The notes under the pieces were generated by a model. It did not search any database. It was not told the DNA's origin and saw only the letters and a program-made list of their open reading frames with translations. Source: Pseudoxanthomonas beigongshangi (GTDB lineage Bacteria > Pseudomonadota > Gammaproteobacteria > Xanthomonadales > Xanthomonadaceae). From it: a stretch of DNA of 60,287 bases. Made by a program: the position numbers and the translations under genes. Each line of letters begins with the position of its first letter. Position 1 is the stretch's first letter. Positions 20,960 to 32,457 of the stretch are shown here, piece by piece. Location of the stretch: positions 1-60,287 of the forward strand of contig NZ_JADHDV010000023.1 in NCBI RefSeq assembly GCF_016820515.1, written 5' to 3'.

Positions 20960-21475
20960 TCAGGCCGCAGCCTGACGCCGCTGCTTGGCCAGCTTCTTGC
21001 GCACCATCTCGCGCTTGAGCGGCGAGAGGTAGTCGACGAACAGCTTGCCGTCGAGATGATCCATTTCGTGCTGGATGCAGACCGCCAGCAGGCCGTCGGC
21101 GCGCAGTTCCTGCGCCTGGCCCCGGCGATCGACGAAGCGCACGGTGATTTCGTTGGAACGGGTGACGTCGGCATAGATGCCGGGAACCGACAGGCAGCCT
21201 TCCTGGTAGACCTGGTCGCCGGCCCGGTCGACGATCTCCGGATTGATGAAGACCCGGGGGTCGTTCTTCTCTTCGCTGATGTCGATGACCATGAAGCGCT
21301 GGTGCACGTCCACCTGGCTGGCGGCCAGGCCGATGCCCGGGGCCTCGTACATGGTCTCGAACATGTCGTCCAGCAGGGTCTGGAAGGCCGGCTCGGTCAC
21401 CCGCGCCGGGTCGACCGGCACCGCCTTGGTGCGCAACCGGGGATCGGGGAATTCGAGGATGGGAAGCAGTGCCAT
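20960..21475 (-). CDS. def: Peptide deformylase
   Basis: Def removes the formyl group from nascent proteins. The 171-residue protein carries all three motifs: GIGLAASQ (47-54), EGCLS with metal-binding C94, and HEMDH with H136, E137 and H140. Length matches type I enzymes. It lies divergent from the LysM gene, with 131 bp between them holding the putative promoter for the latter. Confidence 0.97.
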   Translation of the reverse strand: MALLPILEFPDPRLRTKAVPVDPARVTEPAFQTLLDDMFETMYEAPGIGLAASQVDVHQRFMVIDISEEKNDPRVFINPEIVDRAGDQVYQEGCLSVPGIYADVTRSNEITVRFVDRRGQAQELRADGLLAVCIQHEMDHLDGKLFVDYLSPLKREMVRKKLAKQRRQAAA

Positions 21476-21539
21476 GGTGTGTCCGAGATGGGGGCGCCAG
21501 TGGAATCCGGCAAGGCCTCACGGATTCTAACTCGGGCGC

Positions 21540-21570
21540 TTGCGTTGCGCCGGGTTTTCTGGACTATAGT
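21540..21570 (+). promoter_or_regulatory. Putative promoter for the LysM gene
   Basis: A good -10 hexamer TATAGT (21565-21570) lies 36 bp upstream of the LysM start codon. The best -35 candidate is TTGCGT at 21540 with a 19-bp spacer, longer than ideal, so the -10 is the stronger half of this call. Confidence 0.4.
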
Positions 21571-21606
21571 GCGGACCACCTGTCGGGGAATCAGGTAGAT
21601 ACAGCC

Positions 21607-22776
21607 ATGTTTAAACATTTTCGTACGGTTCTCGCCGTTGCGGCGATTACCGTGGGCAGCTATGCCGCCGCCGCAGAAATGGCGGGGGACCACCCGGACA
21701 CGTACGTGGTCAAGCGGGGGGACACCCTCTGGGACATTTCCGCCCGCTTCCTGAAGAAGCCGTGGCTGTGGCCGGAGATCTGGCAGGCCAATCCGCAGAT
21801 CAAGAACCCCCATCTCATCTACCCCGGCGACGTGCTCAGCCTGGCTTATCTGGATCGCGTGGCGGTCCAGGCCGGTCCGCGCCAGGAAGCCCCGCTGAAC
21901 GCGATTCCGCTGTCCGACGTCGAGCCGTTCCTGAAGAACCTGAGCATCGCCGACAGCTTCCAGCATCTGCCGTACGTCGCCGGGCTGGAAGAGAACATGC
22001 TGCGCGCCACCGCCGGCCAGAACGTGTACGTGCTCGGGCTGGACCAGGCCCAGCCCGGCCAGCGCTACGCGATCGTGCGCCCGGGCCTGCGCTACACCCA
22101 GACCCGGGTGAAATCCAGCGGCGAGTACCTGACCTACAAGGAAGACCTGGACTACCGCGGCGCCCGCATCAAGGGCGCGCCGGCGGACTGGAACCGCCAG
22201 TGGTCCAGCTCGGCGCTGTCCGACGGCGGTCCGGTCGAACTGTTGGGCTACGAGCTTGAGCAGGTCAACGTCGGCACCATCACCCGCGGCCTCGTGCCCG
22301 GCAGCGAAACGGTCACCCTGACCCTGCAGGACAGCGGCAAGGAAGTCCGTGCCGGCGATCGCGTGGTCCCGGTCGAGGCCAAGCCGTACGACCTGCAGTT
22401 CTTCCCGCATCCGCCGGCCACGGCCATCGCCGAAGGCAAGCTGCAGATCCTGGCCGTCGCCAACGCGCTGACGTCCGGTGGTCCGCGCGACGTCGTCGCC
22501 ATTTCCGGCGGCAGCCGCGAAGGCATCGACAATGGCACCGTGCTGTCGGTCTGGCGCCGGGGCGACCATGTCGCCAACAAGGTGCGCTGGCCCAATTCCT
22601 CGCGCATGGACGATTCGCCGCGCAACGGCGCCGGCCGGGTCAGCCTGCCGGACGAGTACGCCGCGCACGTGATGGTGTTCCGCACCTTCGACAAGGTCAG
22701 CTACGGGCTGGTGATGGAAGGGGTGAAGGCCACCCGGGTGGGCTACGAGCTGAAGCATCCGGACGCCACCTACTGA
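21607..22776 (+). CDS. Secreted LysM peptidoglycan-binding protein
   Basis: The 389-residue protein starts with a signal peptide (MFKHFRTVLAVAAITVGSYAAAA) and a LysM domain at residues 33-80 (YVVKRGDTLWDISARFLKK, then ANPQIKNPHLIYPGDVLSL), which binds peptidoglycan glycan chains. The remaining 300 residues form a conserved family domain without a catalytic motif I can name. In xanthomonads and pseudomonads this type of LysM gene commonly sits before dprA, as here. A hairpin at 22806-22827 separates the two. Confidence 0.9.
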   Translation: MFKHFRTVLAVAAITVGSYAAAAEMAGDHPDTYVVKRGDTLWDISARFLKKPWLWPEIWQANPQIKNPHLIYPGDVLSLAYLDRVAVQAGPRQEAPLNAIPLSDVEPFLKNLSIADSFQHLPYVAGLEENMLRATAGQNVYVLGLDQAQPGQRYAIVRPGLRYTQTRVKSSGEYLTYKEDLDYRGARIKGAPADWNRQWSSSALSDGGPVELLGYELEQVNVGTITRGLVPGSETVTLTLQDSGKEVRAGDRVVPVEAKPYDLQFFPHPPATAIAEGKLQILAVANALTSGGPRDVVAISGGSREGIDNGTVLSVWRRGDHVANKVRWPNSSRMDDSPRNGAGRVSLPDEYAAHVMVFRTFDKVSYGLVMEGVKATRVGYELKHPDATY

Positions 22777-22805
22777 GTCTTCGGACAAACCCTACGCAAC
22801 ACCGC

Positions 22806-22827
22806 GACGGCGCCCGAGGGCGCCGTC
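22806..22827 (+). terminator. Stem-loop between the LysM gene and dprA
   Basis: A 9-bp GC-rich stem (gacggcgcc at 22806-22814, ggcgccgtc at 22819-22827) with loop cgag lies 30 bp after the LysM stop codon. There is no T-tract, so termination may be partial. Confidence 0.45.
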
Positions 22828-22852
22828 GTCGTCTCCGCACTAGGCTGGCCTC

Positions 22853-23992
22853 ATGTCCCGCCACGAAGACGACTCCGAGGCCATGTTGCGCCTGACCCTG
22901 GCCGGCGGCGGCAGCGCCGCCCGCCGCCGCCTGCTGGAACGCCATGGCAGCCCCAGCGCCGCGTTCGCGGCCGGGCCGCGCGGATGGCGGGCGGCCGGAC
23001 TGGACGATGGCCAGGTCAGCGCCTTCGCGGCGCCGGCCGCTGCGGGACTGGCAATCGCCCGGGAGTGGCTGGCTGCTTCGCCCCGCCATCACCTGATCGG
23101 CTGGGATTCGGGCGACTATCCGCCGCTGCTGCGCCATTGCCCGCATCCGCCGCTGGCGCTGTTCGTCGATGGCGATCCGGCACTGCTGTGGCGTCCCTCG
23201 GTGGCCGTGGTCGGCAGCCGCTCGCCGACCGCCGGCGGACGCGACAACGCCGCGGCGTTCGCCGCCGCGCTGGCCCGGGCGGGGGTCGTGGTGGCCAGCG
23301 GCATGGCCGCCGGCATCGACGCCGCCGCGCACGAGAGCGCCCTGGGCCAGGTCGAAGGGACCACCGTCGCGGTCCTGGGCACCGGTCCGGAACAGGCATA
23401 TCCGCGCCGGCACGCGCCATTGCGGGATCGCATCGCCGCGCACGGCGCGGTGGTCAGCGAGCATCCCCCGGGCACCGGCGCGCATCCCAGCCACTTTCCC
23501 CGCCGCAACCGGATCATCGCCGGCCTGTCGCTGGCCACGCTGGTGATCGAGGCCGCCGAGCGCTCCGGCGCGCTGATCACCGCCCGCCAGGCGGCGGACA
23601 GCGGCCGCGACGTGTTCGCCGTGCCCGGTTCCATCCACAATCCGCTGGCGCGCGGCTGCCACCGCCTGATCCGCGACGGGGCCGGCCTGATCGAACGCGG
23701 GGACGAACTGCTGGACGCCCTCGCCCCGCAATTGGCCGGGACGGTCCGGATCCTGCGCGAACAGCTCGGCGAACCTGAACAGACCCCTCCCGAACGGTCG
23801 CTTCCGGCCGGCGGCGGCCGGGACCCCGACTACCAGAAGTTGTGGCGCGCGCTTGGTCACGACCCAACGGGTATGGATCAACTGGTGGACCGGACCGGAT
23901 TGACGACCGCCGCCCTGTCCTCCATGCTGCTCGCCATGGAACTGGATGGGCGCGTATCGGTCGAACACGGCCGTTACTGCCGCAAAGGCTAG
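22853..23992 (+). CDS. dprA: DNA processing protein DprA (Smf)
   Basis: DprA loads RecA on incoming single-stranded DNA during natural transformation. The 379 residues include an N-terminal SAM-like helical region, the Rossmann-type DNA-binding core with VAVVGSRSPTAGG, VVASGMAAGIDAAAHESAL and EAAERSGALITARQA, and a C-terminal winged-helix (DprA_WH; DPTGMDQLVDRTGLTTAALS). The protein is full length, so the strain may be competent, although that needs the other com genes. It is followed 42 bp later by smg. Confidence 0.95.
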   Translation: MSRHEDDSEAMLRLTLAGGGSAARRRLLERHGSPSAAFAAGPRGWRAAGLDDGQVSAFAAPAAAGLAIAREWLAASPRHHLIGWDSGDYPPLLRHCPHPPLALFVDGDPALLWRPSVAVVGSRSPTAGGRDNAAAFAAALARAGVVVASGMAAGIDAAAHESALGQVEGTTVAVLGTGPEQAYPRRHAPLRDRIAAHGAVVSEHPPGTGAHPSHFPRRNRIIAGLSLATLVIEAAERSGALITARQAADSGRDVFAVPGSIHNPLARGCHRLIRDGAGLIERGDELLDALAPQLAGTVRILREQLGEPEQTPPERSLPAGGGRDPDYQKLWRALGHDPTGMDQLVDRTGLTTAALSSMLLAMELDGRVSVEHGRYCRKG

Positions 23993-24034
23993 TTTCTTTC
24001 CTCCACAGCGCCACCGTGCGCAGGCCGAGGGGCA

Positions 24035-24508
24035 ATGAAAGAGAGCATCCTGGATGTACTGCTGTACCTGTTTGAACACTATTTCACCGAGGACGCGGAC
24101 CCCGTCCGTGATCGCGACTCTCTCCAGAACGGCCTGATCCAGGCCGGCTTCAGCCCCGCCGAAATCAACAAGGCTTTCGACTGGCTCGACGCCCTGGCCG
24201 ATCAGCGGCCCGGCGCGCCGCAACCGCGCGTGGGCGGCCCGACCCGCATCTTCCATGGCCCGGAGCTGGAAAAGCTCGACGTGGAAGGCCGCGGCTTCCT
24301 GATGTTCCTGGAACAGCACGGCATCCTCGATGCCGATCAGCGCGAACTGGTGCTGGATCGAGCGATGGCGCTGGACCAGGACGAGTTGGATCTGGACGAC
24401 CTGAAATGGGTCGTGCTGATGGTGCTGTTCAACCAGCCCGGCTCGGAAGCGGCCTACGCGTGGATGGAAACGCAGATGTTCGTGGACGAACCTGAACCGG
24501 TACACTGA
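24035..24508 (+). CDS. smg: Smg family protein (DUF494)
   Basis: The 157-residue cytoplasmic protein begins [20 protein letters not shown], the hallmark of the Smg/DUF494 family, and keeps the acidic helical body and the [17 protein letters not shown] segment near the C-terminus. Function is not established. In many gammaproteobacteria it lies directly between dprA and topA; here four GYF_2-domain genes separate it from topA. Confidence 0.93.
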   Translation: MKESILDVLLYLFEHYFTEDADPVRDRDSLQNGLIQAGFSPAEINKAFDWLDALADQRPGAPQPRVGGPTRIFHGPELEKLDVEGRGFLMFLEQHGILDADQRELVLDRAMALDQDELDLDDLKWVVLMVLFNQPGSEAAYAWMETQMFVDEPEPVH

Positions 24509-24538
24509 GCCGACTTCAACCTGCTTTCGGGGGAAAGC

Positions 24539-25252
24539 ATGGCCCAGTGGTATTACGCGGAAGGACCGGGGCGGAACGTTGGACCACTGACCACGGAGGA
24601 ACTGGCGGCCTGCTTCCGGCGGGGCCAGTTGATGCTGGATTCCCAGGTCTGGCGCGAGGGCATGGCGCAATGGCAACCCTTGCGCAGCGTGGCCGCCGAG
24701 CTGGGCCTGGACGCTACCGCGTCGGCCACCGCGCCGATGCCGCCGCCGCTTCCCGGCGCGCCGGGCCACGCCAGCCCGCGCCCGGGCGCTCCGGCAATCG
24801 CGCCCGCACCGCGAGGGATGAGCCGCGGCACGATCATCATGATCATCTGCCTGGCGGCGATCATTCCCATGCTGGCCATCCTCGGCATCCTGGCGGCGAT
24901 CGCCATACCCGCGTACCAGCAATACACCTCGCGCGCCAAGCTGATGGAACCGATCGCCGCGGGCGACGCGCTGAAGCCGCTGATTGAACGCCATCTGGCC
25001 GAAGGCCGCTGCCCCGACAACGACGCCGACGGCTTCCAGCCGGAAGCCGCCTACGCATCCCCGCATGTCGCCGGCATTCTCGTCGGCGAGTTCGACGACG
25101 GCACGTGCGGGGTGGAGGTGCGCGTCCGCGGCACCGGCAATTCGCGCATGGACGACCACGCCATCTGGATTTTCTACGACGGCCAGTCCCGCAGCTGGGG
25201 CTGCACCTCGGACATCGAGGACCAACTGCTGCCGGAGCGGTGCCGCGGCTGA
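24539..25252 (+). CDS. GYF_2 domain fused to a pilin-like helix
   Basis: The 237-residue product starts with a GYF_2 (DUF4339) domain (residues 1-55: MAQWYYAEGPG, VGPLTTEEL, WREGMAQWQPL), then a Pro/Ala linker, then a hydrophobic helix (about 96-125) ending in LAILGILAAIAIPAYQQY that closely resembles the N-terminal helix of type IV pilins, and a small domain with three cysteines (CPDN, TCGVEV, WGCTS) plus a terminal one. The pilin-type processing site and the Glu5 of mature pilins are missing and the helix is internal, so it should not be cleaved by PilD. A gggga ribosome binding site precedes the ATG. It is the first of four tandem genes sharing the GYF_2 domain. Confidence 0.82.
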   Translation: MAQWYYAEGPGRNVGPLTTEELAACFRRGQLMLDSQVWREGMAQWQPLRSVAAELGLDATASATAPMPPPLPGAPGHASPRPGAPAIAPAPRGMSRGTIIMIICLAAIIPMLAILGILAAIAIPAYQQYTSRAKLMEPIAAGDALKPLIERHLAEGRCPDNDADGFQPEAAYASPHVAGILVGEFDDGTCGVEVRVRGTGNSRMDDHAIWIFYDGQSRSWGCTSDIEDQLLPERCRG

Positions 25253-25351
25253 TGCCGCATGCCGGCGATCCCGCCCCGCGGTGGTCGCCCATCTAGGCGT
25301 TGACGAGCGCTTGCGGTAACGTTCGCAGCGCAACGGTTTGGGGAAACCAGC

Positions 25352-26446
25352 ATGTCCACTTGGTATTACGCCGGGGCCGAGCGGCAACCGCTCGGCCCGT
25401 TGTCCACGGATGAACTGAAACAACACTTCCACAGCGAACGGATCGCACTGGACACACTGGTCTGGCGCGACGGAATGATGCAGTGGCGACCACTGGCGGA
25501 CCTGGCCCAGCAGCTCGGCCTGCTGGAGATGCCGCGGGCACCGTTCGATGCCTCACCCGCGTCGCCCGCCGCGTTCGTGCCCCCGGCGCCACCGACGGTT
25601 CCCGCGCCGCCGACGATCGCACGCGTGGAAGCCGAAGAGGTCGCAGCCGCCGTCACCGCGCCGCCCGAACGGATGCCGGCACCATCGGCCGCACCGGCGG
25701 GTAGCCGCGCGGTGTTCAATCTCGGCAGCGATCCTTCGCCCACGCCGGTGTACGAGCGTCCGGAGATCATCGAGCGCATGGCCGCGGCGGGCACCGGCGA
25801 GACCGCTGCCTCCCGCAACCCGTACCTGGCCGCCCGCGCGCCACTGCAGGCGCAGCCCTCCTTCGTCGCCGACCAGAATGTCGTCTACGCCGGATTCTGG
25901 AAGCGCGCGGCCGCGACGATCATCGACGGCTTCATCCTGTCGCTGGTGGTGGGCCTGTGCGGCGAACTGTTCGGCGTGATCCTCAGCGATCTCGCCGGCG
26001 GCGGCGAATTGGCCACGGCGATCACCACCTCGCTCAGCACGCTGGCCCTGAACGCGCTCTACTTCGCCTGGTTCCATTCCACCTTCAACTACGCCACGCC
26101 GGGCAAGATGGCGATCGGCATCAAGGTGGTGCGCAGCCATGGCGAACCGATCTCGTTCCTGCGCGCGCTGGCACGCTTCTTCGCCACCATCCTCAGCACG
26201 CTGACGCTCTTCATCGGCTACCTGATGGCCGCGTTCACCGCGCGCAAGCAATCGCTGCACGACATCATCTGCGACACCGTGGTGGTCGACAAATGGGCCT
26301 ACACCACCGAGCCGGAGCGCCAGCGCAGCGAGCTGGGTCTGGTCGCGATCGTGGTGCTGGGCCTGTATGGTCTGGTCATCGTGGCGGGCGTGGTCCTGAT
26401 TTTCTTCGTCATCGGCCTGGCCGCGACCACGCAGCGGTTCGGTTGA
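25352..26446 (+). CDS. GYF_2-RDD membrane protein, copy 1
   Basis: The 364-residue protein has an N-terminal GYF_2 domain (MSTWYYAGAERQPLGPLSTDEL, WRDGMMQWRPL read as two blocks), a 100-residue Pro/Ala-rich linker, and a C-terminal RDD domain (about 180-320) starting YAGFWKRAAATIIDGFIL with TPGKMAIGIKVV and the ARKQSLHDIICDTVVVD tail. RDD proteins are polytopic inner-membrane proteins; some act as ion antiporters, most are unknown. A ggggaaa site precedes the ATG. The linker is much longer than in the next copy, so the membrane domain is conserved while the tether length varies. Confidence 0.87.
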   Translation: MSTWYYAGAERQPLGPLSTDELKQHFHSERIALDTLVWRDGMMQWRPLADLAQQLGLLEMPRAPFDASPASPAAFVPPAPPTVPAPPTIARVEAEEVAAAVTAPPERMPAPSAAPAGSRAVFNLGSDPSPTPVYERPEIIERMAAAGTGETAASRNPYLAARAPLQAQPSFVADQNVVYAGFWKRAAATIIDGFILSLVVGLCGELFGVILSDLAGGGELATAITTSLSTLALNALYFAWFHSTFNYATPGKMAIGIKVVRSHGEPISFLRALARFFATILSTLTLFIGYLMAAFTARKQSLHDIICDTVVVDKWAYTTEPERQRSELGLVAIVVLGLYGLVIVAGVVLIFFVIGLAATTQRFG

Positions 26447-26477
26447 ACAAGCAACAGCAACAGGAGCGGTACAAAAA

Positions 26478-27380
26478 ATGAGCAGTTGGTTTTTCGCCAT
26501 CGGCGAGCAGCGCCAGGGTCCGATCAGCACGGAAGAACTGGGCACGCGTTTCCAGCGCGGCGAAATCACGCCGGATGCGCTGGTCTGGCGCGAAGGCATG
26601 GACGGCTGGCGCCCGCTGGGCGAGATGGCCGCGGAACTGGGCCTGGCGATTCCGGCCGCCGCGCCCGCCATTGCCATCGTGGTCAACGAGCCGGCTTCGC
26701 CGTACGCGGCGCCGGCCGCGCACGTTCCGCTGCAGTCCGCGCCGGTGTTCGCCGGCCAAGTGGTGATGGCCGGTTTCTGGAAGCGTTTCGCCGCCTCCTT
26801 CATCGACGGCATGGTGATGATGGTGGTGACCCTGGTGGTCGCCCTGGTCGGCCTCATGCTCACCGGCGGCGCGGCCGCGCTGAATCCGCAGGCATTCGCC
26901 AACGACATGATGCGCGGCACCCTCGGGGTGACCTTCATCCTGGCGTTCTACGTGCTGCCGATCCTGGCCCAGGCGGTCTACTTCACCTGGATGCACGCGT
27001 CCGCGTCGCAGGCGACCCTGGGCAAGCTCGCGGTCGGCATCAAGGTGGCACGCACCGATGGCCAGGCGCTCACCCTGGGCCGCAGCTTCGGTCGCTGGTG
27101 CGCGTACTTCTTCCTCAACCTGGTCAGCTGCGGCGTCACGACGCTGATATCGGCATTCACCGTCGGCCTGACCGAGCGCAAGCAGGCCCTGCACGACATG
27201 ATCGCCGATACCCTGGTCGTGGACCGCTGGGCCTTCACCGCCCATCCGGAACGGCAGCGCCGCGACCTGGGCGCGGTGACCTGGACGATCATCGTGCTGG
27301 CGGGCCTGTTCTTCGTCGCCTATATCGGCTTCTTCGTGTTCGCCATGGGCATGGCCGCCATCGCCGGCGGCAACCAGTAA
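26478..27380 (+). CDS. GYF_2-RDD membrane protein, copy 2
   Basis: The 300-residue paralogue begins MSSWFFAIGEQRQGPISTEE with WREGMDGWRPL completing the GYF_2 domain, then a short 50-residue linker and an RDD domain (FWKRFAASFIDGMVMMVV, TLGKLAVGIKVA, ERKQALHDMIADTLVVD). The ATG at 26478 follows a caggagcgg ribosome binding site. It is 31 bp after copy 1 and 12 bp before copy 3, so they form one transcription unit. Its RDD domain has the same order of motifs as its neighbours but differs in many hydrophobic positions, arguing for old duplication. Confidence 0.87.
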   Translation: MSSWFFAIGEQRQGPISTEELGTRFQRGEITPDALVWREGMDGWRPLGEMAAELGLAIPAAAPAIAIVVNEPASPYAAPAAHVPLQSAPVFAGQVVMAGFWKRFAASFIDGMVMMVVTLVVALVGLMLTGGAAALNPQAFANDMMRGTLGVTFILAFYVLPILAQAVYFTWMHASASQATLGKLAVGIKVARTDGQALTLGRSFGRWCAYFFLNLVSCGVTTLISAFTVGLTERKQALHDMIADTLVVDRWAFTAHPERQRRDLGAVTWTIIVLAGLFFVAYIGFFVFAMGMAAIAGGNQ

Positions 27381-27392
27381 TCCCGGCGGGCG

Positions 27393-28331
27393 ATGAAGCA
27401 CTGGTACTACGCGGACGAGGCGCGGCAGCCGCAGGGCCCGGTGGATGCCGCGATGCTGCGGGATCTGCTGGCCGGCGGACGGATTTCCCACGCCACCCTG
27501 ATCTGGCGCGACGGCCTGTCGCAATGGCAGGCAGCCGGCGATTTCGCCCGGGAATTGGGCCTGGACACCGGCGCGCGTTTCCGGCAACCGCCAGGTATCG
27601 CGGACGACACCGGGGAATCGACGGCCGATGCGGTTCCCGATGCTCCGTCCTTCCCGCCCCCGGACACCACGCCTGAAACGGACGCGTCCCCGTATGCCGC
27701 GCCCGAGGCCGCGGTCGGGCTCGTGTCCCAGGTCGTGCAGGGCGGCGAGGTCGTCTATGCCGGTTTCTGGAAACGCACGGCGGCCTATGTCATCGACAGC
27801 TTCCTGCTGACCATCATCACCACGGTGATCAGCACCGTGACCGGGCTCGCGATGCTGCCGCTGGTCATGGCCGGCGCGACCCAGCCATTGCTTGTCGTGG
27901 TGCTGCAGGTCGCGTCCTACCTGGTGCAGATCGTGGTGATGGCCGGCTATTTCGCCTGGTTCCATGCCTCTCCCCACCAGGCCACGCCCGGCAAGATGGC
28001 GATCGGCATCAAGGTGGTGGACACGCAGGGCGCGCCGATCAGCTTCTGGCGCGCCATCGGCCGGTTCTTCGCGACCTTCGTCAGCACGCTGTTGCTGATG
28101 GCCGGCTACCTGATGGCGGCCTTCACCGGCCGCAAGCAGGCCCTGCACGACCTGATCTGCGGCACGCTGGTGGTGGACAAGTGGGCCTACACCCACTATC
28201 CGGAGCGCCAGCAGCCGAAGCTCGGCGTGGTCACCTGGATCGTCCTCGTCCTGGGGGGTCTGCTGTCCCTGCTGTTCCTGCTGGCGGCCGGCGTGCTGGT
28301 CGCCGCCATGGGAGGCGTTTTCGGAAGGTGA
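27393..28331 (+). CDS. GYF_2-RDD membrane protein, copy 3
   Basis: The 312-residue third RDD paralogue starts MKHWYYADEARQPQGPVDAA, keeps WRDGLSQWQAAGD, has an acidic linker of about 70 residues and an RDD domain (FWKRTAAYVIDSFLLTII, TPGKMAIGIKVVDTQG, GRKQALHDLICGTLVVD). The closing region has an extra hydrophobic helix (about 285-305). It ends 172 bp before topA. The repeated fusion of the same cytoplasmic peptide-binding type domain to a membrane domain suggests the proteins form a hetero-oligomer, which is inference. Confidence 0.87.
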   Translation: MKHWYYADEARQPQGPVDAAMLRDLLAGGRISHATLIWRDGLSQWQAAGDFARELGLDTGARFRQPPGIADDTGESTADAVPDAPSFPPPDTTPETDASPYAAPEAAVGLVSQVVQGGEVVYAGFWKRTAAYVIDSFLLTIITTVISTVTGLAMLPLVMAGATQPLLVVVLQVASYLVQIVVMAGYFAWFHASPHQATPGKMAIGIKVVDTQGAPISFWRAIGRFFATFVSTLLLMAGYLMAAFTGRKQALHDLICGTLVVDKWAYTHYPERQQPKLGVVTWIVLVLGGLLSLLFLLAAGVLVAAMGGVFGR

Positions 28332-28356
28332 CGGGCTTCACGGAACCCGTTCAGGG

Positions 28357-28362
28357 TTGACA
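28357..28362 (+). promoter_or_regulatory. Consensus -35 element upstream of topA
   Basis: TTGACA is a perfect -35 hexamer 141 bp before the topA start. The hexamers 16-18 bp downstream (ttccac, tccact) are poor -10 matches, so this promoter is uncertain. A GC-rich hairpin lies at 28406-28431 between it and topA. Confidence 0.3.
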
Positions 28363-28405
28363 GCCGTGCCCGGGCATGATTCCACTAGTAAATAGCGAAA
28401 CCTGA

Positions 28406-28431
28406 ACGCCCGGGGCCACGGCTCCGGGCGT
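28406..28431 (+). terminator. Stem-loop in the topA leader
   Basis: An 8-bp stem (acgcccgg at 28406-28413 and ccgggcgt at 28424-28431) with a ten-base loop is followed by cggcttctc. It may terminate the GYF_2 array or fold in the topA leader; the weak T-tract leaves this open. Confidence 0.4.
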
Positions 28432-28503
28432 CGGCTTCTCTGCCGCCCGCTTTTGCGCCACCCTTGCCGGCCACGCGCCGCCCCCACCGCCCATCGGAAG
28501 GAC

Positions 28504-31062
<2,559 letters not shown>

Positions 31063-31076
31063 TTCGCTGCCTCAAG

Positions 31077-31096
31077 CCGCGCCCCGCGGGGCGCGG
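31077..31096 (+). terminator. Stem-loop after topA
   Basis: A 20-bp perfect palindrome (arms ccgcgcccc and ggggcgcgg around gc) begins 15 bp after the topA stop. No T-tract follows, so it may act as an mRNA 3' hairpin or partial terminator before tsaC. Confidence 0.4.
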
Positions 31097-31130
31097 TGGA
31101 CACGCGGGCCTGCCGTGGCAGAATCGCGCC

Positions 31131-31694
31131 ATGAACGATGCCCTGCCCTTGTCCGCCGCCGTGGAATGGCTCCAGCACGGCGGCGTGATCGCCTATCCGA
31201 CCGAAGCCGTCTGGGGCGTGGGCTGCGATCCGTTCGATGAAACCGCCGTGCGGCGCCTGCTGGCGATCAAGGAGCGTCCGGTCGAGAAAGGGTTGATCCT
31301 GATCGCCGCCGATCTGGAACAGCTTCGCGCCTGCCTGGATCTGGACGCGCTGCAGACCGATCGGCTGGCCGAGGTGCTGGCCAGTTGGCCGGGTCCGCAC
31401 ACTTGGGTGATGCCGGCGAACGCACGGGTGCCACGCTGGCTTACCGGCGAGCATGACGGCATCGCCGTCAGGGTCACGGCGCATCCCACGGTCATCGCGC
31501 TGTGCCGGGGCTTCGGCGGTCCGCTGGTCTCCACCAGCGCCAACCTGAGCGGGCAACCGGCACCACGCGATCGCGCGGGTCTGGATCCCGCGCTGCTCGA
31601 GCGCCTGGACGGCGTCAGCGAAGGCGAAACCGGCGGACTGGATCGCCCCTCCTCGATCCGCGACGCCCGTACCGGCGCGCAGTTCCGGGCCTGA
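31131..31694 (+). CDS. tsaC: L-threonylcarbamoyladenylate synthase (Sua5/YciO/YrdC)
   Basis: TsaC makes threonylcarbamoyl-AMP for the t6A37 modification of ANN-decoding tRNAs. The 187 residues show the [13 protein letters not shown] strand, the IKERP lysine motif, and STSANLSGQ, all defining the YrdC fold; the length is that of the short TsaC type rather than Sua5. The ATG at 31131 was chosen because the family begins about ten residues before the [12 protein letters not shown] strand. It follows topA as in many relatives. Confidence 0.93.
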   Translation: MNDALPLSAAVEWLQHGGVIAYPTEAVWGVGCDPFDETAVRRLLAIKERPVEKGLILIAADLEQLRACLDLDALQTDRLAEVLASWPGPHTWVMPANARVPRWLTGEHDGIAVRVTAHPTVIALCRGFGGPLVSTSANLSGQPAPRDRAGLDPALLERLDGVSEGETGGLDRPSSIRDARTGAQFRA

Positions 31695-31740
31695 ATCCGT
31701 CCGCATTGTCCCTGCCGCCGTTCGCGCGCAAGATGCGGGC

Positions 31741-32457
31741 ATGCGCATCGTCCTGGCCGCCTGCCTGCTTTTCCCGCTCGCTCCGGTGGGCGGGATCGCC
31801 GCCGCGCAGGAAGTGACGATCTACCGCTGCGTCGGCAAGCAGGGACAGGTGGCGCTGCGGGATTCTCCCTGCCTGCCCGGCGAGACCCAACAGACCCGCA
31901 GCATGCAGCGGCCACGCGATCCGGCGCCGGTCGCGCGACCGGCGGTACCCAGCATCACGCCCGCGCCGCCGGTGCCGGCGCCCACCGAGCGCATCGTCTA
32001 CCGGAATCCGCCGCGTGCGATGTACGAATGCATCACCCCGGACGGCGAGCGCTATACCAGCGACGATGGCGAAGGCCGCCCGCGCTTCGTGCCCTACTGG
32101 GCGGGTGGCTATCCCTATCCGGCCTGGCCCCGTCCGCATGGCGGCAGCATCTCCGGGCATATCCCGATCGGCAACGGCGGCAACATCACGTTCCAGAGCG
32201 GGAATCCCACGCCGCTGCCTCCGACACCGCGTCCTCCCGGGCATGGGCCCGGCAACGTCATCGTGCCGGCGGGCGGTATCTGGGTTCGCGACCAATGCCA
32301 CGAATTGCCGCAGGCGGAAGTCTGCGCGCGGCTGTCCGATCGCCGCTATGAAATCCTGCGCCGCTACGGCAGCGCGATGCCCAGCGAGCGACGCACGCTG
32401 GATCTGGAACAGCGTGGCATCGATGCGCGCATGGCCAACGATTGCGGGAATCCCTGA
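31741..32457 (+). CDS. Secreted DUF4124 protein
   Basis: The 238-residue protein has a signal peptide (MRIVLAACLLFPLAPVGGIAAA) and then a DUF4124-type domain (VTIYRCVGKQGQVALRDSPC), a short disulfide-linked envelope domain of unknown role. A Pro-rich middle contains RPPGHGPGNV-type stretches and the C-terminus has a second Cys-bearing part (DQCHELPQAEVC, ANDCGNP). The next gene is a paralogue that starts in the same TGATG overlap. Function unknown. Confidence 0.82.
   Translation: MRIVLAACLLFPLAPVGGIAAAQEVTIYRCVGKQGQVALRDSPCLPGETQQTRSMQRPRDPAPVARPAVPSITPAPPVPAPTERIVYRNPPRAMYECITPDGERYTSDDGEGRPRFVPYWAGGYPYPAWPRPHGGSISGHIPIGNGGNITFQSGNPTPLPPTPRPPGHGPGNVIVPAGGIWVRDQCHELPQAEVCARLSDRRYEILRRYGSAMPSERRTLDLEQRGIDARMANDCGNP

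Noticed and set aside
24539..25252. A genuine type IV pilin gene
   Set aside because: The pilin-type helix is internal, follows a GYF_2 domain and lacks the prepilin peptidase site and Glu5.
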